64,000 bases of DNA from Gaertneriomyces semiglobifer (GCA_025558075.1 JAHLKF010000001.1:1550001-1614000); one strand, 5' to 3'. Shown: positions 44,064 to 55,147, counted from the stretch's first letter. Numbers and translations are program-made. The notes: generated by a model from the sequence alone, not told the origin.

Positions 44064-45785
44064 ATGGCCAGCTCAAGTACCATCACGACCATGGCATGGG
44101 CACTTTCGCTCATTCCAGTCCATTCCGTTCTCCTCATCCACGGCCCCAAATTCATCGCACCTGTCTATGGCGAGTTCCTCACTTCTCGTTGGGTTATCGC
44201 CTACTGGACAGTCACTCTCTGGGGAATAGGTATACTCTTCGGTAATTTACTCAAAAACCGGCTTCATCCGGTCATTCCCGCTGCAAGTGTATTTCTGGGA
44301 TCGACGTTCTTACCGCGCATGATGAGATACCTGTTCCCATGGAGTGGGATATGGGGTCCGATTTGGGGACCTTTGTATACCCTTCTGCCGACTTACGCGG
44401 TGGTGGTAATGGCGGGAGTGTATACTGGGTCGCTGATGAAGTGGACATTCGTGCGAAGTGCGGTAGTGGTTGGATGTGGAGCTGTGATGGCATCGCTGAT
44501 GCAAACTGGACGAAGCTGGGGTACAAATTGCGAAGTTTATGCAGATGTGGCGGATGTGTGGAGGGTGGTCGTGGTTGCTGCCCTTTGGGGTTCGAGGAGT
44601 ATTACCTCGAAAGAAGCGGCTGTGGAAACGAAGACCAATACAAGCAAACGGGGACGAACCGCACAAAAGCAAAAGGGCACAAGAAACCAAAGTTCTAGCT
44701 CTTTTGCGTCAGTTTCGAATGCCACGGTATCGGTAGTGCTACTGATACCGATGTTACTCCGCCTTCTTCACCAACCTGCATTCGATCCTCTCTCACCATC
44801 TCCCATGTGTGATCACCCCACCCGCATCCCAGAGCCCTACCAGCTTCTGTCGCGCACCCAATCCCTCACAGGATACATTTCCACCATTTATGATCCCACT
44901 CTTCATAATGGCACCCTCTTTATGCGATGTGACCATTCCCTCATTGGAGGTGCGTACAAACAATTCAACTACGACTCCATCTTTGGCACATTCTACTTCC
45001 TCGAATTTGCACGTCACATCCAGCGCCCTGCTGCTATGCCAGACGCAGGCGATACAACCCTTCAGATCGGCCTGGGCGTTGGAGCAACAACACGGCATCT
45101 TCTCCTCACAAGTCCGACTACGCTCACTCTCCTGGAAATTGATCCCATCGTTTACACCACAGCCGTATCCCATTTCGGGCTGCCGGAACTCAAGCCCCCG
45201 CACACCGCGCTTCTTGAAGATGCGTCTATCTTCCTCTCTTCACCACCCGAAAACAAGACGTTTACATATATCTTCCACGACGTGTTCACAGGGGGAACAC
45301 TCCCCACAGCGCTTTTCACACAAACACATTTTCAGCAGTTGCGAAACGTTTTGCATCCATCAGGAGTGCTGGCTTTGAATTTCGTGTCGACGCCGACATC
45401 AAAACTCGTTCCTACCATTCTCCTTACCCTCTTGCAGTCGTTCCCTTATATCCATTTGTACGCCGAATACCCCGCCTCGTCTGCAGCCGAACCTCCGGAA
45501 CTGGCAAACTATGTCCTCTTTGCCGCGTCCTTTCCCATCAGATTCGATCTTCCTCGCGTTTCCACCCCGACGTCCATGTACGATTTGATGCTACAACGAT
45601 TCCCGGACCACCTCGTACGGACTTATAACACTTCCTCCATTCCCGAGTTGGAAACAGTGGCAAAGGTCGCGGGTGCCAAAGACGGATGTGATGCACGCTG
45701 TTTGGAAGGTATGATGGAGGAGCTCGCCCTACGGCATTGGGAGGTCATGAGAGAGGTCTTGCCCAACGAGGTTTGGGAGATGTAA
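44064..45785 (+). CDS. Membrane-anchored spermidine/spermine synthase-fold protein
   Basis: Intronless 573-aa protein with two parts. Residues 1-240 hold several hydrophobic segments (WALSLIPVHSVLLIHGPKFI, WVIAYWTVTLWGIGILFGNL, LYTLLPTYAVVVMAGVYTGS, VSVVLLIPMLLRLLH). Residues 270-570 form a methyltransferase-like domain of the aminopropyltransferase type: RTQSLTGYISTIYDPTLHNG, LFMRCDHSLIGGAY, TTLQIGLGVGATTRHLLLTS (nucleotide loop), LTLLEIDPIVYTTAVSHFGL (acid binding the ribose), LLEDASIFLSSPPENKTFTY and IFHDVFTGGTLP (position of the catalytic Asp in spermidine synthase). Similar membrane-linked relatives occur in fungi and bacteria, with no proven reaction. Whether it makes polyamines is open; the loop is GLGVG rather than GGGxG. 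Confidence 0.82.
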   Translation: MASSSTITTMAWALSLIPVHSVLLIHGPKFIAPVYGEFLTSRWVIAYWTVTLWGIGILFGNLLKNRLHPVIPAASVFLGSTFLPRMMRYLFPWSGIWGPIWGPLYTLLPTYAVVVMAGVYTGSLMKWTFVRSAVVVGCGAVMASLMQTGRSWGTNCEVYADVADVWRVVVVAALWGSRSITSKEAAVETKTNTSKRGRTAQKQKGTRNQSSSSFASVSNATVSVVLLIPMLLRLLHQPAFDPLSPSPMCDHPTRIPEPYQLLSRTQSLTGYISTIYDPTLHNGTLFMRCDHSLIGGAYKQFNYDSIFGTFYFLEFARHIQRPAAMPDAGDTTLQIGLGVGATTRHLLLTSPTTLTLLEIDPIVYTTAVSHFGLPELKPPHTALLEDASIFLSSPPENKTFTYIFHDVFTGGTLPTALFTQTHFQQLRNVLHPSGVLALNFVSTPTSKLVPTILLTLLQSFPYIHLYAEYPASSAAEPPELANYVLFAASFPIRFDLPRVSTPTSMYDLMLQRFPDHLVRTYNTSSIPELETVAKVAGAKDGCDARCLEGMMEELALRHWEVMREVLPNEVWEM

Positions 45786-46170
45786 ATTATAAAGCCGTCT
45801 TCGGCATAGATGCAATACTGAGTCAGGTACACATTGATGAGAAGAGTTTTCTCAGTATTCGCCCTTGCTGCGTCCCTAACTATAAGGGCACATCTCATAA
45901 TTAACGTGATGCTCGGAGTTATCCTTTGACATATAGTCGTTCGTTTATACGCTTATAGTACAGCATCATGCCATGAAAACCAACTACACCAAAAAGCACA
46001 GAAACGCTATAAGCCGAAATGAGTCACGCTCAACAGCAAGGGTTTGAGTCCCATATCACCACCAAAATGAGAGAAGTTCTCGTCACTGCATCTATCACCT
46101 GCTATATCTTTTGAACGGCGCCTACGAGCTACTGAACTCCTTGACACCCGCTTTTTCTCGCAGCTACGGA
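45786..46170. other. Convergent 3' region
   Basis: 385 bp between the 3' ends of the aminopropyltransferase-like and bZIP genes. No gene, repeat or RNA recognised. Confidence 0.4.
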
Positions 46171-48060
46171 TCAAGAAGCAAGGTTAGCACTCTGAGAACG
46201 ACGTAACGCCAGCGACTAAAAATGTACCTGCGCCATTCGCTTCTTCTCCTTCGCAATCAACAATAAATCCAACGCTTTCGCTCCATCATTGTTCTTACAT
46301 GCATCCATGATCTGATTCTGGAGCTCAACCATTTCATGACACTGCGCCTTCGACTAATAAACGAACACAATGATAGTGGTCAGTAAATGAAAAGTCATCC
46401 AGGGAAACCCAACAATTCCAGTATGACCAAGGCCACACAATACTTACTTTGAAAAGATCACACAGTTCATCAATTTGCGTCGGATCATCAATCACATCCT
46501 TGGATTTCAAGCACTTGGCGAGTTCAGCAGGCGAGGCATCTGAACGCCGTTGTCCATGATGTTGCTCCAGTTCGGTTAACTGTCCCACAGCTTCATTATG
46601 ATCCCTAACTTGCTGTCCTGCAATCTGTTTGACCTGCTCAAACGGCGGCATGTCTCCCATGTTCATATTCGTGTTCATTCCGATGCCCAGGTCGTTCTCT
46701 CCTCCAGTGATGGTCAGGAAGTCTTCGAACTCCTTATCCGTCAACAGCGCATTTTCGGTGTTAATGGTATGAGAGTAGGTGGGCGGGTAGGTGTCGTTGG
46801 TGGGAGTGGAGCGGTACGTTTGGAACGAGGGGTCGGTAAAGTTAAAGTTATATATGTTTTGTTGTGGTGTTGATGCAGCGGTCATTGGGATTCCAGGCAA
46901 GTAAGCACTTTGCAGCGGAGCCGCAGTAGTAGCAGCAATATTCATATCATTAATCGACTGCGGGAAGTGGGTGGTCAATGGCGTCTGTCGCGGCGTGGTA
47001 TAACTCTGGAACTGTGGGTCCAGAGGAATGCTGTTGAGCAAAGACTCAAAATCGTTGGGGTCAACATATGATTGGTCGTACTCCGAGAAGGCGGAGCTAG
47101 CGACATCATCAAAGAAATGGGACTCCAATGATGGCATGTCAGCGTTTTGTTGCCCAGCAGGTGTTATCATGTTGTACGGGGGCGTGCCGTTGCTGTCATG
47201 TGGGGACTGTTCAGGGCGTGAGATGGAAGTCGGTGTGATGGGTGTTGAACTTTTGTTACTATCACCCTGAGGCGAAATAACATTGCCGGCGTGATGCGGC
47301 AAGACATTTGTCGGCATTGTCGCAAAACCACCAGTTGGTAGGATGCCACCAGCTTCAGAAAAATTATAAGGCATATCTTGCACAGCTCCTCCAGGTGCAT
47401 TCACTTGCATCCACTGGAAGCCCGACATGTCGCGTAAAACCTTGTTCTCATTCTCCAACTCCTGCAACTTCCTTCTTAACTGTTCATTCTCGTCCATTAG
47501 AACTCCTGACTCTGCTTTCTCTCTGGAAGTCTCGAGCTCCGCAATACGAGTCTCTAATTCCTTAACATAACGTTCCTTGCGCTCACGAAATGCTCGCTGC
47601 GCAGCTCGGTTTTGGGCTGTACGTTTGTTGGCAGGTTCGGTGGTTGCTGGCTTCCGTCCAGGCTTCTTTCGAACCGGAGCGCTGGCAACCGAGGATGTCA
47701 TGCTCTTGACACTACCGGGCTTCTTCGGCTCGCCACCTAAAAGGCCATTCGTAAATGAATATCATAGAAATGCCTCACCTAGAAAGAATAGATTAACTCA
47801 CCGCCATCGGTGCTAGTGGCTGTATGGGCGTGATTCTTCCGTTGACCCAAAGCTTCCGTCGAGTCCGCGGTTCGCTTATGATTAGCGTTCACGGCTTCCC
47901 TGGTACCAGCGACAGCAGCGGCAGCTGCAGCTTGAGCATTGTGCAGCAGCTGTTGGAGTTGTTCTGCAGAGTAAACGTTTTGCGACTTTGCAAGGGCTTG
48001 AATCAGTGTTGGGTTCAGCCCGGCCGCGGCAAGAGCCGGGTTGAAGTTGAGAGATGCCAT
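46171..48060 (-). CDS. Yap1/Pap1-like bZIP transcription factor
   Basis: AP-1-type regulator; Yap1 and Pap1 control oxidative-stress genes. Exon 1 encodes an Ala/Gln-rich N-terminus (LNFNPALAAAGLNPTLIQAL, QAAAAAAVAGTREAVNANHK). Exon 2 begins GEPKKPGSVK and has the DNA-binding block TAQNRAAQRAFRERKERYVK, with the Gln and Phe typical of fungal AP-1, followed by a leucine zipper LETRIAELETSREKAESGVL and LRRKLQELENENKVLRDMSG. The middle is Asn/Thr/Pro-rich. The C-terminus has clustered cysteines: LAKCLKSKD, ELCDLFK, AQCHEMVELQNQI and MDACKNNDGAKALDLL, which may be the redox-sensing and export-controlling region. Four exons; the last adds only SANLAS-stop. About 570 aa. Confidence 0.88.
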
Positions 48061-49064
48061 TGAGATTGCCTTCTCCGTCTGTAAATGTGGCGATCAGTTG
48101 TTTCCCTCCTTATTGCTGGTAGGATGCTCAAGCCGAAGGCTGGTCGCCACACACGCCAGGGACCACTGGGCGCTACGTTCTATAATGACGGGGTAAACTA
48201 TTCTTGTGATTTGAGTCTATGGGCGTTGACGCAGGCTCATTCAATGCGAGGATCAATGGGAAGGCAGCCACGGAATTACCCGCACTTGACGGCCACTCTA
48301 CCGTAACCGTTAATTCTCAAGAGCTCAGTGTCCAATGTCTCTTAACGCTTAGTGTAGTTGCTGGTAAATAAAAGGTGCTGTTCGCAGGAATGAGGGTGAG
48401 TCGCTGTGGAATGCGCTGCAAAGCGGGGAAACACTGCCCGACTTTTACATCGGCATACAGGAAAAATTACAGGAGAAGCAGTAAGGAGATAGAGAATATG
48501 CGAGGGTGCACAGCTACAAGAAGGGAAATGGGTGAACCTTCGTGCTATCTTCGAGTGCCTTCCTGCAAATGCAGCCCCAGGGACCATCCATCAATGAATG
48601 ACAAATGTCCTTTTTTGGTCCAAAATGATATTTTCGTGCTGTTAGCTCTCAACAATCCCCTCATCCCTGTCGCTTTCAGCTCATCCCCCACCCACCACAT
48701 TCCCTGCATCATTGCATTTGCTCTCAGTTCCCCAATTCCGTTTCCGTTGACACTTTTAACAATGCCTTTCAACAATTCGGATTCCTAATGCTCTTGGATG
48801 ACTATGCCACCATTTGTATGACTGTGCCGGTTCTCAGACACCCATCAACGTGACTGTGCCGTGCTTGGCTGCCCCGCCTTTCCAAGGTGTTCTGTTCCGC
48901 TGCGAGTCGTAGCAACGATCTGGGCAGCCGACGACGACACTTTTAAGCATCCATCCAACCACTCATTCACCGTACTAGTACGTGGAACAGCCAGTCGCTT
49001 ATCAGCCAAGCTCTCAGCTCGAGGACAAACTCCACCTGACTTTATTCAACTTTATTCACACATC
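48061..49064. promoter_or_regulatory. Divergent promoter between bZIP gene and MBF1
   Basis: 1.0 kb upstream of two divergent transcription-regulator genes. Pyrimidine-rich stretches (around 48650-48770) precede MBF1. The in-frame extension upstream of the MBF1 ATG (to 48861) and a 137-codon frame at 48375-48788 are not supported by any motif. Confidence 0.45.
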
Positions 49065-49601
49065 ATGCAATCCAACGCTACTTGGGACGACGTAACCGTG
49101 GTGCGCAAGCGCCCTCAAACCTCATCTGCCCTCCGCAGTGAATCCGCACTCAACTCTGCCCGACGAGCAGGCGGGACGATCGCTTCCGAAAAGAAATCGG
49201 TTGGCAACGCAAACAAGGCCAGTATTGATGCCGGGAAGGCTGCCAAAATCGATAATGAGACGGAGGTCAGTTTTTACAAAGCACCGTACTTTTACACCAT
49301 TCCTACAAGTTATTCAGGGGCCTAACCAACGAAAATATTGTGTGAATTTTAGGATTTCCACGTCGAACGAGTCGGTCTCTCTGTTGCCAAAACCATTCAA
49401 CAAGCACGACAAGCCAAAGGGTTGACACAAAAAGACCTCGCCACAAAAATCAACGAAAAGGCGACCATTGTAAACGAGTACGAAACGGGTCGGGCTGCAA
49501 ACCCCAACCAGCAAGTGCTCGCCAAGATGGAAAAGGTTTTGGGCGTTAAGCTGAGAGGGAAGGATGTTGGCGCTCCGCTGGGTGGGCCGAAGAAGAAGTA
49601 A
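49065..49601 (+). CDS. MBF1: Multiprotein bridging factor 1 (MBF1)
   Basis: Transcriptional coactivator that bridges bZIP factors (Gcn4 in yeast) and TBP, and protects against ribosomal frameshifting at collided ribosomes. Two exons with one intron (about 49266-49353). Exon 1: [20 protein letters not shown] and [20 protein letters not shown] with [16 protein letters not shown]. Exon 2: [20 protein letters not shown], then the Cro-type helix-turn-helix [20 protein letters not shown] and [20 protein letters not shown], ending [12 protein letters not shown]. Length (about 150 aa) is standard. The ATG at 49065 matches the start of known MBF1 proteins. Confidence 0.96.
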
Positions 49602-49991
49602 GGGGAATTTTTTATTGGAGATTTGACCGTTGGAGGGTTGGAGGAGATGGGGTGTAATGCAAAACGTACGAGAAGGGACGGCGATGCTGTGGAAATATTG
49701 TCATGCGTGGTGGAGTTTGCCTTGAACTAGAATTCCTTGGTGAGGATCATTGTGAAGGTTCTGATGCTGACTATTACTGCATTCCATTGGATCGCCAACC
49801 ACGCCGTTGTATGCACCACATCTCATAGGGCTTCTCTGTATCATATACACATGGTTGTGGTCTAAACTATATAACACTGCGTATTGGTAATAGAGATTTC
49901 GCAACTGTGGATCATCAGAAACGGGAACTTATGCATTGCCGCCAGAGTCAGACTTTATATATCACCCAAAAAACTATTTGCTTCCCTCAGA
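49602..49991. other. Convergent 3' region between MBF1 and ESS2
   Basis: 390 bp between two 3' ends. No gene or repeat is seen. Confidence 0.4.
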
Positions 49992-51482
49992 TTAGAGTTC
50001 CAGCAAGCCGTCCGTTAAACTGCTCCTATCGTTGTTCATCTTCACCTGCTCATTGCCTTGCTGTTGTACTGTTTCCCCGCTTGTCCTCTGGCTCACCAAC
50101 GGTGTGGCAACGCCCCTCTTCCGTACATCCAACGGCGTAAACACATTCGTGCTCCCAGGCGTACTGGAGGCAGCCCCACCACGGCTTCGGACAGGAGTCC
50201 GACTATAACTCGCTCTCAACATATCATCTCCTGGCTTCGTCCGAGCCTTTTCCACTAACTTGCGCGCAGCAGGGGAATAGGCAGCAGACAATCCGCGTAC
50301 TGGCAGCGGCGAGGAGGCAACACTCCCACTAGACCATCCACTCGGCGACGGCGGTACATGATTCGTGGGGGTGCCTGGAATACGACGTTGATGTGTTCCG
50401 CTTTTATTACTTAAGCGCGACCGCGCGCGATCTGCCATGCGCATTGCCAGTTGTTCTCGTCGTGGCGTGTCTGGGATTTTAAAGCCCTTTGTCGAGGACG
50501 CCGTCGCGCCACTGTTATGACTCGCGCCCGAAACGAGGAGCGGAGTACCTTCGACTACTCCCCATGTCATCAACTCGCTGGGATCCACGTCCTCGTCGGG
50601 TCGGAGTAATGGTGTGGTAGGCACGTATTTGTACCCATTGACTTGCGGCGTACCTGACGACGCGCTTGGTGTGGATAACCCAATTTCGGTAAATATGCGT
50701 TGAGTGTTCATGCGCTGCTGTTGTTCCAGGAGTTCGGAAGAGAGGTCAGGTGTCGAGTCGTTAAAACGGGTGGCATCGTGGTTTAAAATTTTCGACGTTG
50801 TGTGAACCAGTGGAAGGTCCGATTGTGCCTCGGAATCCGTAGAGGGATAATACAGCAATGCATTCTTCGCCTTATATTTCCATCCCTCTACCACGCCCTT
50901 TTTCTGTCGGTCTTTGCTGTCCTCTAACAATAACTGTGATCCACTTGACGATTGACCGTTTTCCAATCGTAACATCTTGTTCTGCGCGTTGTTTTCACTT
51001 TCGAATATCCAATGATACTTTTCTCGTCGCTGTCGCTCTACATTCTCCAAAATCTCTCCAAAACTGATGTCATCCTCATTGGCATACCTCGTCTGAAACT
51101 TGTCCAACGTCAAACTGTCATCCACATCCACTTTCGGCTCCTCACCGCCTAGGTCGCGTACTGATATACTCTCCGATGGCGTCGGGCTTTGTCCTCGGGG
51201 AATGGGGGTTTGAGATATGTTTGGATATACATGTAAATTGCCTTCCAGTATCGCATTCTGCAGTTTCATTTTCTTAAGGGATGGGAAGAAATCACGCTCA
51301 ACAATAGACGAGAGGGTGTTGACGTAGACATCTTCAGGAAGGACTTGTTGTGTTCGTTTCTTGTTCTGCGGCGTTTGTGTCGTCGTGGTTGTTGTTAGAG
51401 CGCCCGATGATGCGGGGTGCACCGTCGTCGTAGTTGTTGATGTAGTAGGCATTTGTTCGTTATCCTTCCAAAAGCCACGCAT
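49992..51482 (-). CDS. ESS2: Splicing factor ESS2 (DGCR14/Bis1 family)
   Basis: Nuclear protein that associates with the late spliceosome. Intronless, 496 aa. The family signature follows a Thr-rich start: TQQVLPEDVYVNTLSSIVER then DFFPSLKKMKLQNAILEGN. Next is SLTLDKFQTRYANEDDISFG, FGEILENVERQRREKYHWIF and VEGWKYKAKNALLYYPSTD. The C-terminal half is Ser/Pro/Thr-rich with repeated Thr-Pro sites (GFKIPDTPRREQLAMRMADR, RIPGTPTNHVPPSPSGW) and short Ser-Pro motifs that look like kinase targets. KYVPTTPLLRPDEDVDPSEL matches the conserved block with MTWG after it. Divergent from the Vcx1-type gene (404 bp). Confidence 0.9.
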   Translation of the reverse strand: MRGFWKDNEQMPTTSTTTTTVHPASSGALTTTTTTQTPQNKKRTQQVLPEDVYVNTLSSIVERDFFPSLKKMKLQNAILEGNLHVYPNISQTPIPRGQSPTPSESISVRDLGGEEPKVDVDDSLTLDKFQTRYANEDDISFGEILENVERQRREKYHWIFESENNAQNKMLRLENGQSSSGSQLLLEDSKDRQKKGVVEGWKYKAKNALLYYPSTDSEAQSDLPLVHTTSKILNHDATRFNDSTPDLSSELLEQQQRMNTQRIFTEIGLSTPSASSGTPQVNGYKYVPTTPLLRPDEDVDPSELMTWGVVEGTPLLVSGASHNSGATASSTKGFKIPDTPRREQLAMRMADRARSRLSNKSGTHQRRIPGTPTNHVPPSPSGWSSGSVASSPLPVRGLSAAYSPAARKLVEKARTKPGDDMLRASYSRTPVRSRGGAASSTPGSTNVFTPLDVRKRGVATPLVSQRTSGETVQQQGNEQVKMNNDRSSLTDGLLEL

Positions 51483-51886
51483 GCGGTCGTCGTAACTATA
51501 TCTACAGTCCTTGCTGGTTCGCTGGTACGGGGCAAGTTGTTGACGAGCGAGAGTCTGAATTGAAATTTGGCACGGAAACGCAGCCAGCGACGTGATTACA
51601 TTTACGTATCGATAATGTAACTGTTATCAATTGCTTAAATGTTTCAGAACACGAAACGTCACAGAACAGAACACCCGTTCGCAAATGCCAAGTGTTCCAT
51701 TATCTACACTTCAGAGCGAGGAAGTTGTATTCGAGTGTGAACAGAGTAGAGCGAGAGGAGAAGTGTGGTGGTTGCGTTTTATTTGAGAGAACGAGAAAAA
51801 GAGTCAAAGCGTTGAGACTACTGAGCTCGCATTCAGCATCCGAATACGAAACAAGAAGAATTGACCCAGAGAATTAGCCAGCTGCC
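51483..51886. promoter_or_regulatory. Divergent promoter between ESS2 and the Ca2+/H+ exchanger
   Basis: 404 bp with no recognisable promoter element apart from purine-rich GAGAACGAGAAAAAGAG just before the exchanger start. Confidence 0.4.
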
Positions 51887-53226
51887 ATGCCTTCATTCTA
51901 TGGCACCATCCCCACGTCCGACTCCCCCCACATTGCCTCTCCTAACGCGGATTCCATCTACCTCGGTGCCCCACCACCACCCACGCTGAAGTCTTCCGTC
52001 CGTTTTATTTTTCTCTCCAACTGGATCAACGTCCTACTCCCATTCGTTCCCCTCGGCATTGTCGCAACCCTTTTTGATTGGCCCTACACATGGGTGTTCT
52101 GGACAAATTTTTTTGCCTTGGTGCCGCTCGCCAAACTGTTAGGCGTAGCCACGGAAGAGCTTGCGTTGAGGACAAACGAGACGATTGGCGGCCTGTTGAA
52201 CGCCACGTTTGGGAATGCCGTTGAGATGATTGTGGGGTTGATTGCCTTGAAGGAAGGGCTGATAACGGTTGTTCAAGCGTCGTTGTTGGGATCCATCTTG
52301 TCGAATTTGCTTTTGGTTCTTGGTGCGAGTTTCTTGGCGGGTGGGTTGTACTTCAAGAACCAAAGTTTCAATGTGACGGGTGCCCAAACGAGTGCGAGTT
52401 TGTTGAGTATTAGTGTTTTGGCCTTTGTCGTCCCCGCTGCCTTTCAGTTTACGGTAATGGATGACGAGGGGCAGAGACTTTTGTTGGAACTATCGCGAGG
52501 CACGGCGGTAAGTGATTGCGAAGGCATTATCATCACAGAGAAGCGTGAACTTGCTCCTGACAATACAATATTTGCGTTTTTGATGCTTTCCAGGTGGTAC
52601 TCCTTACCATCTACATCCTCTTCCTCTTGTTCCAACTTCGCACACACGCAGACCTCTTCACTAGCTCCGCGTCCACGGACACAACAGACGTTCTACCCAC
52701 CACACCCACCAGTCCAGCACCCTCCGTCCTCCCACCTGCACCCCACTCCGAATCTGAGACCCCCAATCTCACGCTCCCAGTATCGGTTGCCCTCCTCCTC
52801 ATCAGCACCCTCCTCGTCTCCATCCTCGGCGACAACCTGATCTCCGCACTCGAACCCTTCACAGCCCACTACGACCTCTCCCCAACATTCGTCGGCCTCA
52901 TCCTGCTGCCCATTGTCGGCAACGCCGCAGAACACGTGACAGCCGTGTCCGTCGCGACAAAGGACAAGATGGACCTCGTCATCGGCGTCGCCATCGGGTC
53001 CAGCATGCAGATCGCCCTGCTTGTCACCCCCGTCTTGGTGCTCGTAGGGTGGGCGTGGGGCCAACCCCTTAGTCTCGCTTTTTCGGCCTTTGAAACCTCT
53101 GTCATGTTTGTGAGTGTGTTTGTCGTCAATTCGGTCATTCAGGATGGACAGACGAATTGGTTGGAGGGCGCCATGTTGTTGGGCGCCTATTTGGTCGTTG
53201 CGTGGGCGTTCTTTGTGTTGCCGTAA
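51887..53226 (+). CDS. VCX1: Vacuolar Ca2+/H+ exchanger (Vcx1/CAX type)
   Basis: Cation/proton antiporter that loads Ca2+ into the vacuole. Two exons (51887-52507 and 52594-53226), 417 aa. The two inverted halves each have the ion-binding signature: LLNATFGNAVEMIVGLIALK in the first and LPIVGNAAEHVTAVSVATKD in the second. Other family blocks are FFALVPLAKLLGVATEELAL, SLLGSILSNLLLVLGASFLA, IGVAIGSSMQIALLVTPVLV and VNSVIQDGQTNWLEGAMLLG. About 11 hydrophobic segments can be counted. The loop between halves (SSASTDTTDVLPTTPTSPAP) is Ser/Thr/Pro-rich, replacing the acidic loop common in the family. Short N-terminal tail without an obvious autoinhibitory element. Confidence 0.95.
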
Positions 53227-53637
53227 ATTGAAAAGAAAAGGCAAATCACGAAAAGTGGTGCTATTGAGTTTTGAGTCCCCTTGTGTACTTCTATGTGGTT
53301 TTAGTGTCTTGTTTCTACCTTTGTGTTCCCCATCATAATGAGCTGTAATGTCAAAAGTATGTACGAACGTAAATGGTCTGTGGGCGTTTCCAGAAAGACG
53401 GTTAGAAACAGGATGCATGGACCAACTGCGCTTGGCTATTTTGTAGATTATGTAGTGTGTCCGGATTTTAGTAGCCAGTAAATGAGAACCAAAAAAAGGT
53501 GCTTGAAAACCAGGATCGGAAGCGTCCAAATGTATTACAAACAAAAACAAGGCCCTCCTCGTTCAGCCATCTCCATGTAACTGATGAAGCATCTACTCTA
53601 CCGCGAACAGCCAACGTTGACAGCCGGGAACAGACTT
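53227..53637. other. Convergent 3' region between exchanger and adenylosuccinate synthase
   Basis: 411 bp between two 3' ends. The long minus-strand frame that crosses it is the antisense of the exchanger and is rejected. No gene is seen. Confidence 0.4.
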
Positions 53638-55089
53638 CTATTGCCGCACAATCATGGCGTCACGTGCTGCCCCAACACCGATCCACTCCACCTTGACGCC
53701 CATCATTTCCTCAACCCTCTCTACATATCGTCTTGCGTTGACGGGCAACTCCATCCAAGTTCTACATGCCGAAATGTCCTCTGTCCATCCAGGCATTGTC
53801 TCGTACTCGACTTCGCATTCCGCAAGCACATTTAAATCCGCAGGGAAGGACGTCAAGGTCTTTCCTCGGTACTTGTATGCGACACCGATCTTGAGTTCAG
53901 GCAAGTTCGAGAGTACGTCGAGTTTGGTAAAGTTGATCGAGGTGTAGTCGTTGACCATGTGAGAGTATCGGAGAACGACCATGTCGAGCCACCCGCAACG
54001 TCGTTTGCGGCCGGTCGTGGTGCCGTATTCGTGACCGACGGTTTGGAGGTGTTCGCCAATTTCCTAGTAACGGGAAACGAATCAGAATGCGTGCGACAAC
54101 ACACCGCGCGTAACGCGCCTGGCACTTTGGTATACGTGAATCTTATCTTACGTTTAACTGTTCAGTGGGAAACGGTCCCGCACCCACACGTGTGGTATAC
54201 GCCTTGACCACACCCAAGATATTTCCGATCTTGCTTGGCGGAAGTCCCAACCCTGTACACACGCCTCCCACGGTGGTATTTGAGCTCGTCACAAAGGGAT
54301 ATGTTCCAAAGTCCAAGTCCAACATCAAGGCATTGGCTCCTTCAACAAGAACCCTCTTTCCTTCCTTAACCGCGCGATTCATGTATTCAATAGTATTCAC
54401 GACGTAGGGCTTTAACCGCTCAGCGAGTTGCTTGTATCGCTCGAGCTCCTGTTCGACATCATAGTCGAATTGGCCATAACGCTTCTTGCGGTTAGTGACA
54501 AGATCACGGAACTTGGCGGCGAATTCGTCAAAGTGATAGAGGTGATGAACGCGTAACCCCGACCGAGAGGCTTTCGAACTATAAGTCGGTCCGATCCCCT
54601 TCTTGGTGGTGCCGATGGACCCTCTGCCAAGCTCGACTTCTTTGAGGCCGTCAACTATTTGGTGATAATCAAACACCAGGTGGGCGCGCTCGCTTAGGAA
54701 GATGCGGCCAGTGGTGTCCAGGCCTATCAGATATGAAGATAACCGGTTACGCGTGATGCTTTTTAAAATAACGAGGGCTCACATCAGTACATAAAGCTGA
54801 ATTACATACCTTTCTTTTCTAACGCCTCAATCTCGGCAAAGAAACTAGGCAAGTGCACGACGACTCCGTTTCCAATCACACCCACACATTTCTCATTGAT
54901 AATGCCGCTAGGGATTAAATGAAAGTCGTACTTGACACCTTTGACGACAATGGTGTGACCGGCGTTGTTCCCGCCTTGACAACGGGCGCAGACGTCGAGA
55001 TCTTGGGCGAGGATGTCGACGAGTTTGCCTTTGCCTTCGTCACCCCATTGTGAGCCCAGGACAACCGTTACTCGATTTGAACTGGACAT
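53638..55089 (-). CDS. ADE12: Adenylosuccinate synthetase (ADE12)
   Basis: Catalyses the GTP-dependent joining of IMP and aspartate, the first committed step to AMP. Exon 1 (from 55089) has the glycine loop [20 protein letters not shown] with the catalytic Asp, then [20 protein letters not shown] with the catalytic His. The middle exon has [60 protein letters not shown] and [14 protein letters not shown]. The last exon has [20 protein letters not shown] and [19 protein letters not shown]. Everything expected is present, about 425 aa; three main exons plus a possible fourth near 54720. The ATG immediately precedes [15 protein letters not shown], as in the family. Confidence 0.96.
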
Positions 55090-55101
55090 TTCTTGTCTGT
55101 G

Positions 55102-55108
<7 letters not shown>

Positions 55109-55140
<32 letters not shown>
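55109..55140. repeat. (TC)16 microsatellite in the ADE12 leader
   Basis: Sixteen uninterrupted TC dinucleotides (GA on the coding strand) lying about 20 bp upstream of the ADE12 start codon, followed by further pyrimidine-rich sequence. A GA-rich 5' leader or promoter element is likely. Confidence 0.97.

Positions 55141-55147
<7 letters not shown>

Noticed and set aside
48861..49064. In-frame N-terminal extension of MBF1 (68 codons)
   Set aside because: MBF1 proteins start at the QSNATWDDV segment; the extension is Arg/Ser/Pro-rich leader sequence.
52693..53550. Minus-strand frame of 285 aa
   Set aside because: Antisense to the second exon of the Ca2+/H+ exchanger, which has complete family motifs. 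The antisense has no domain.
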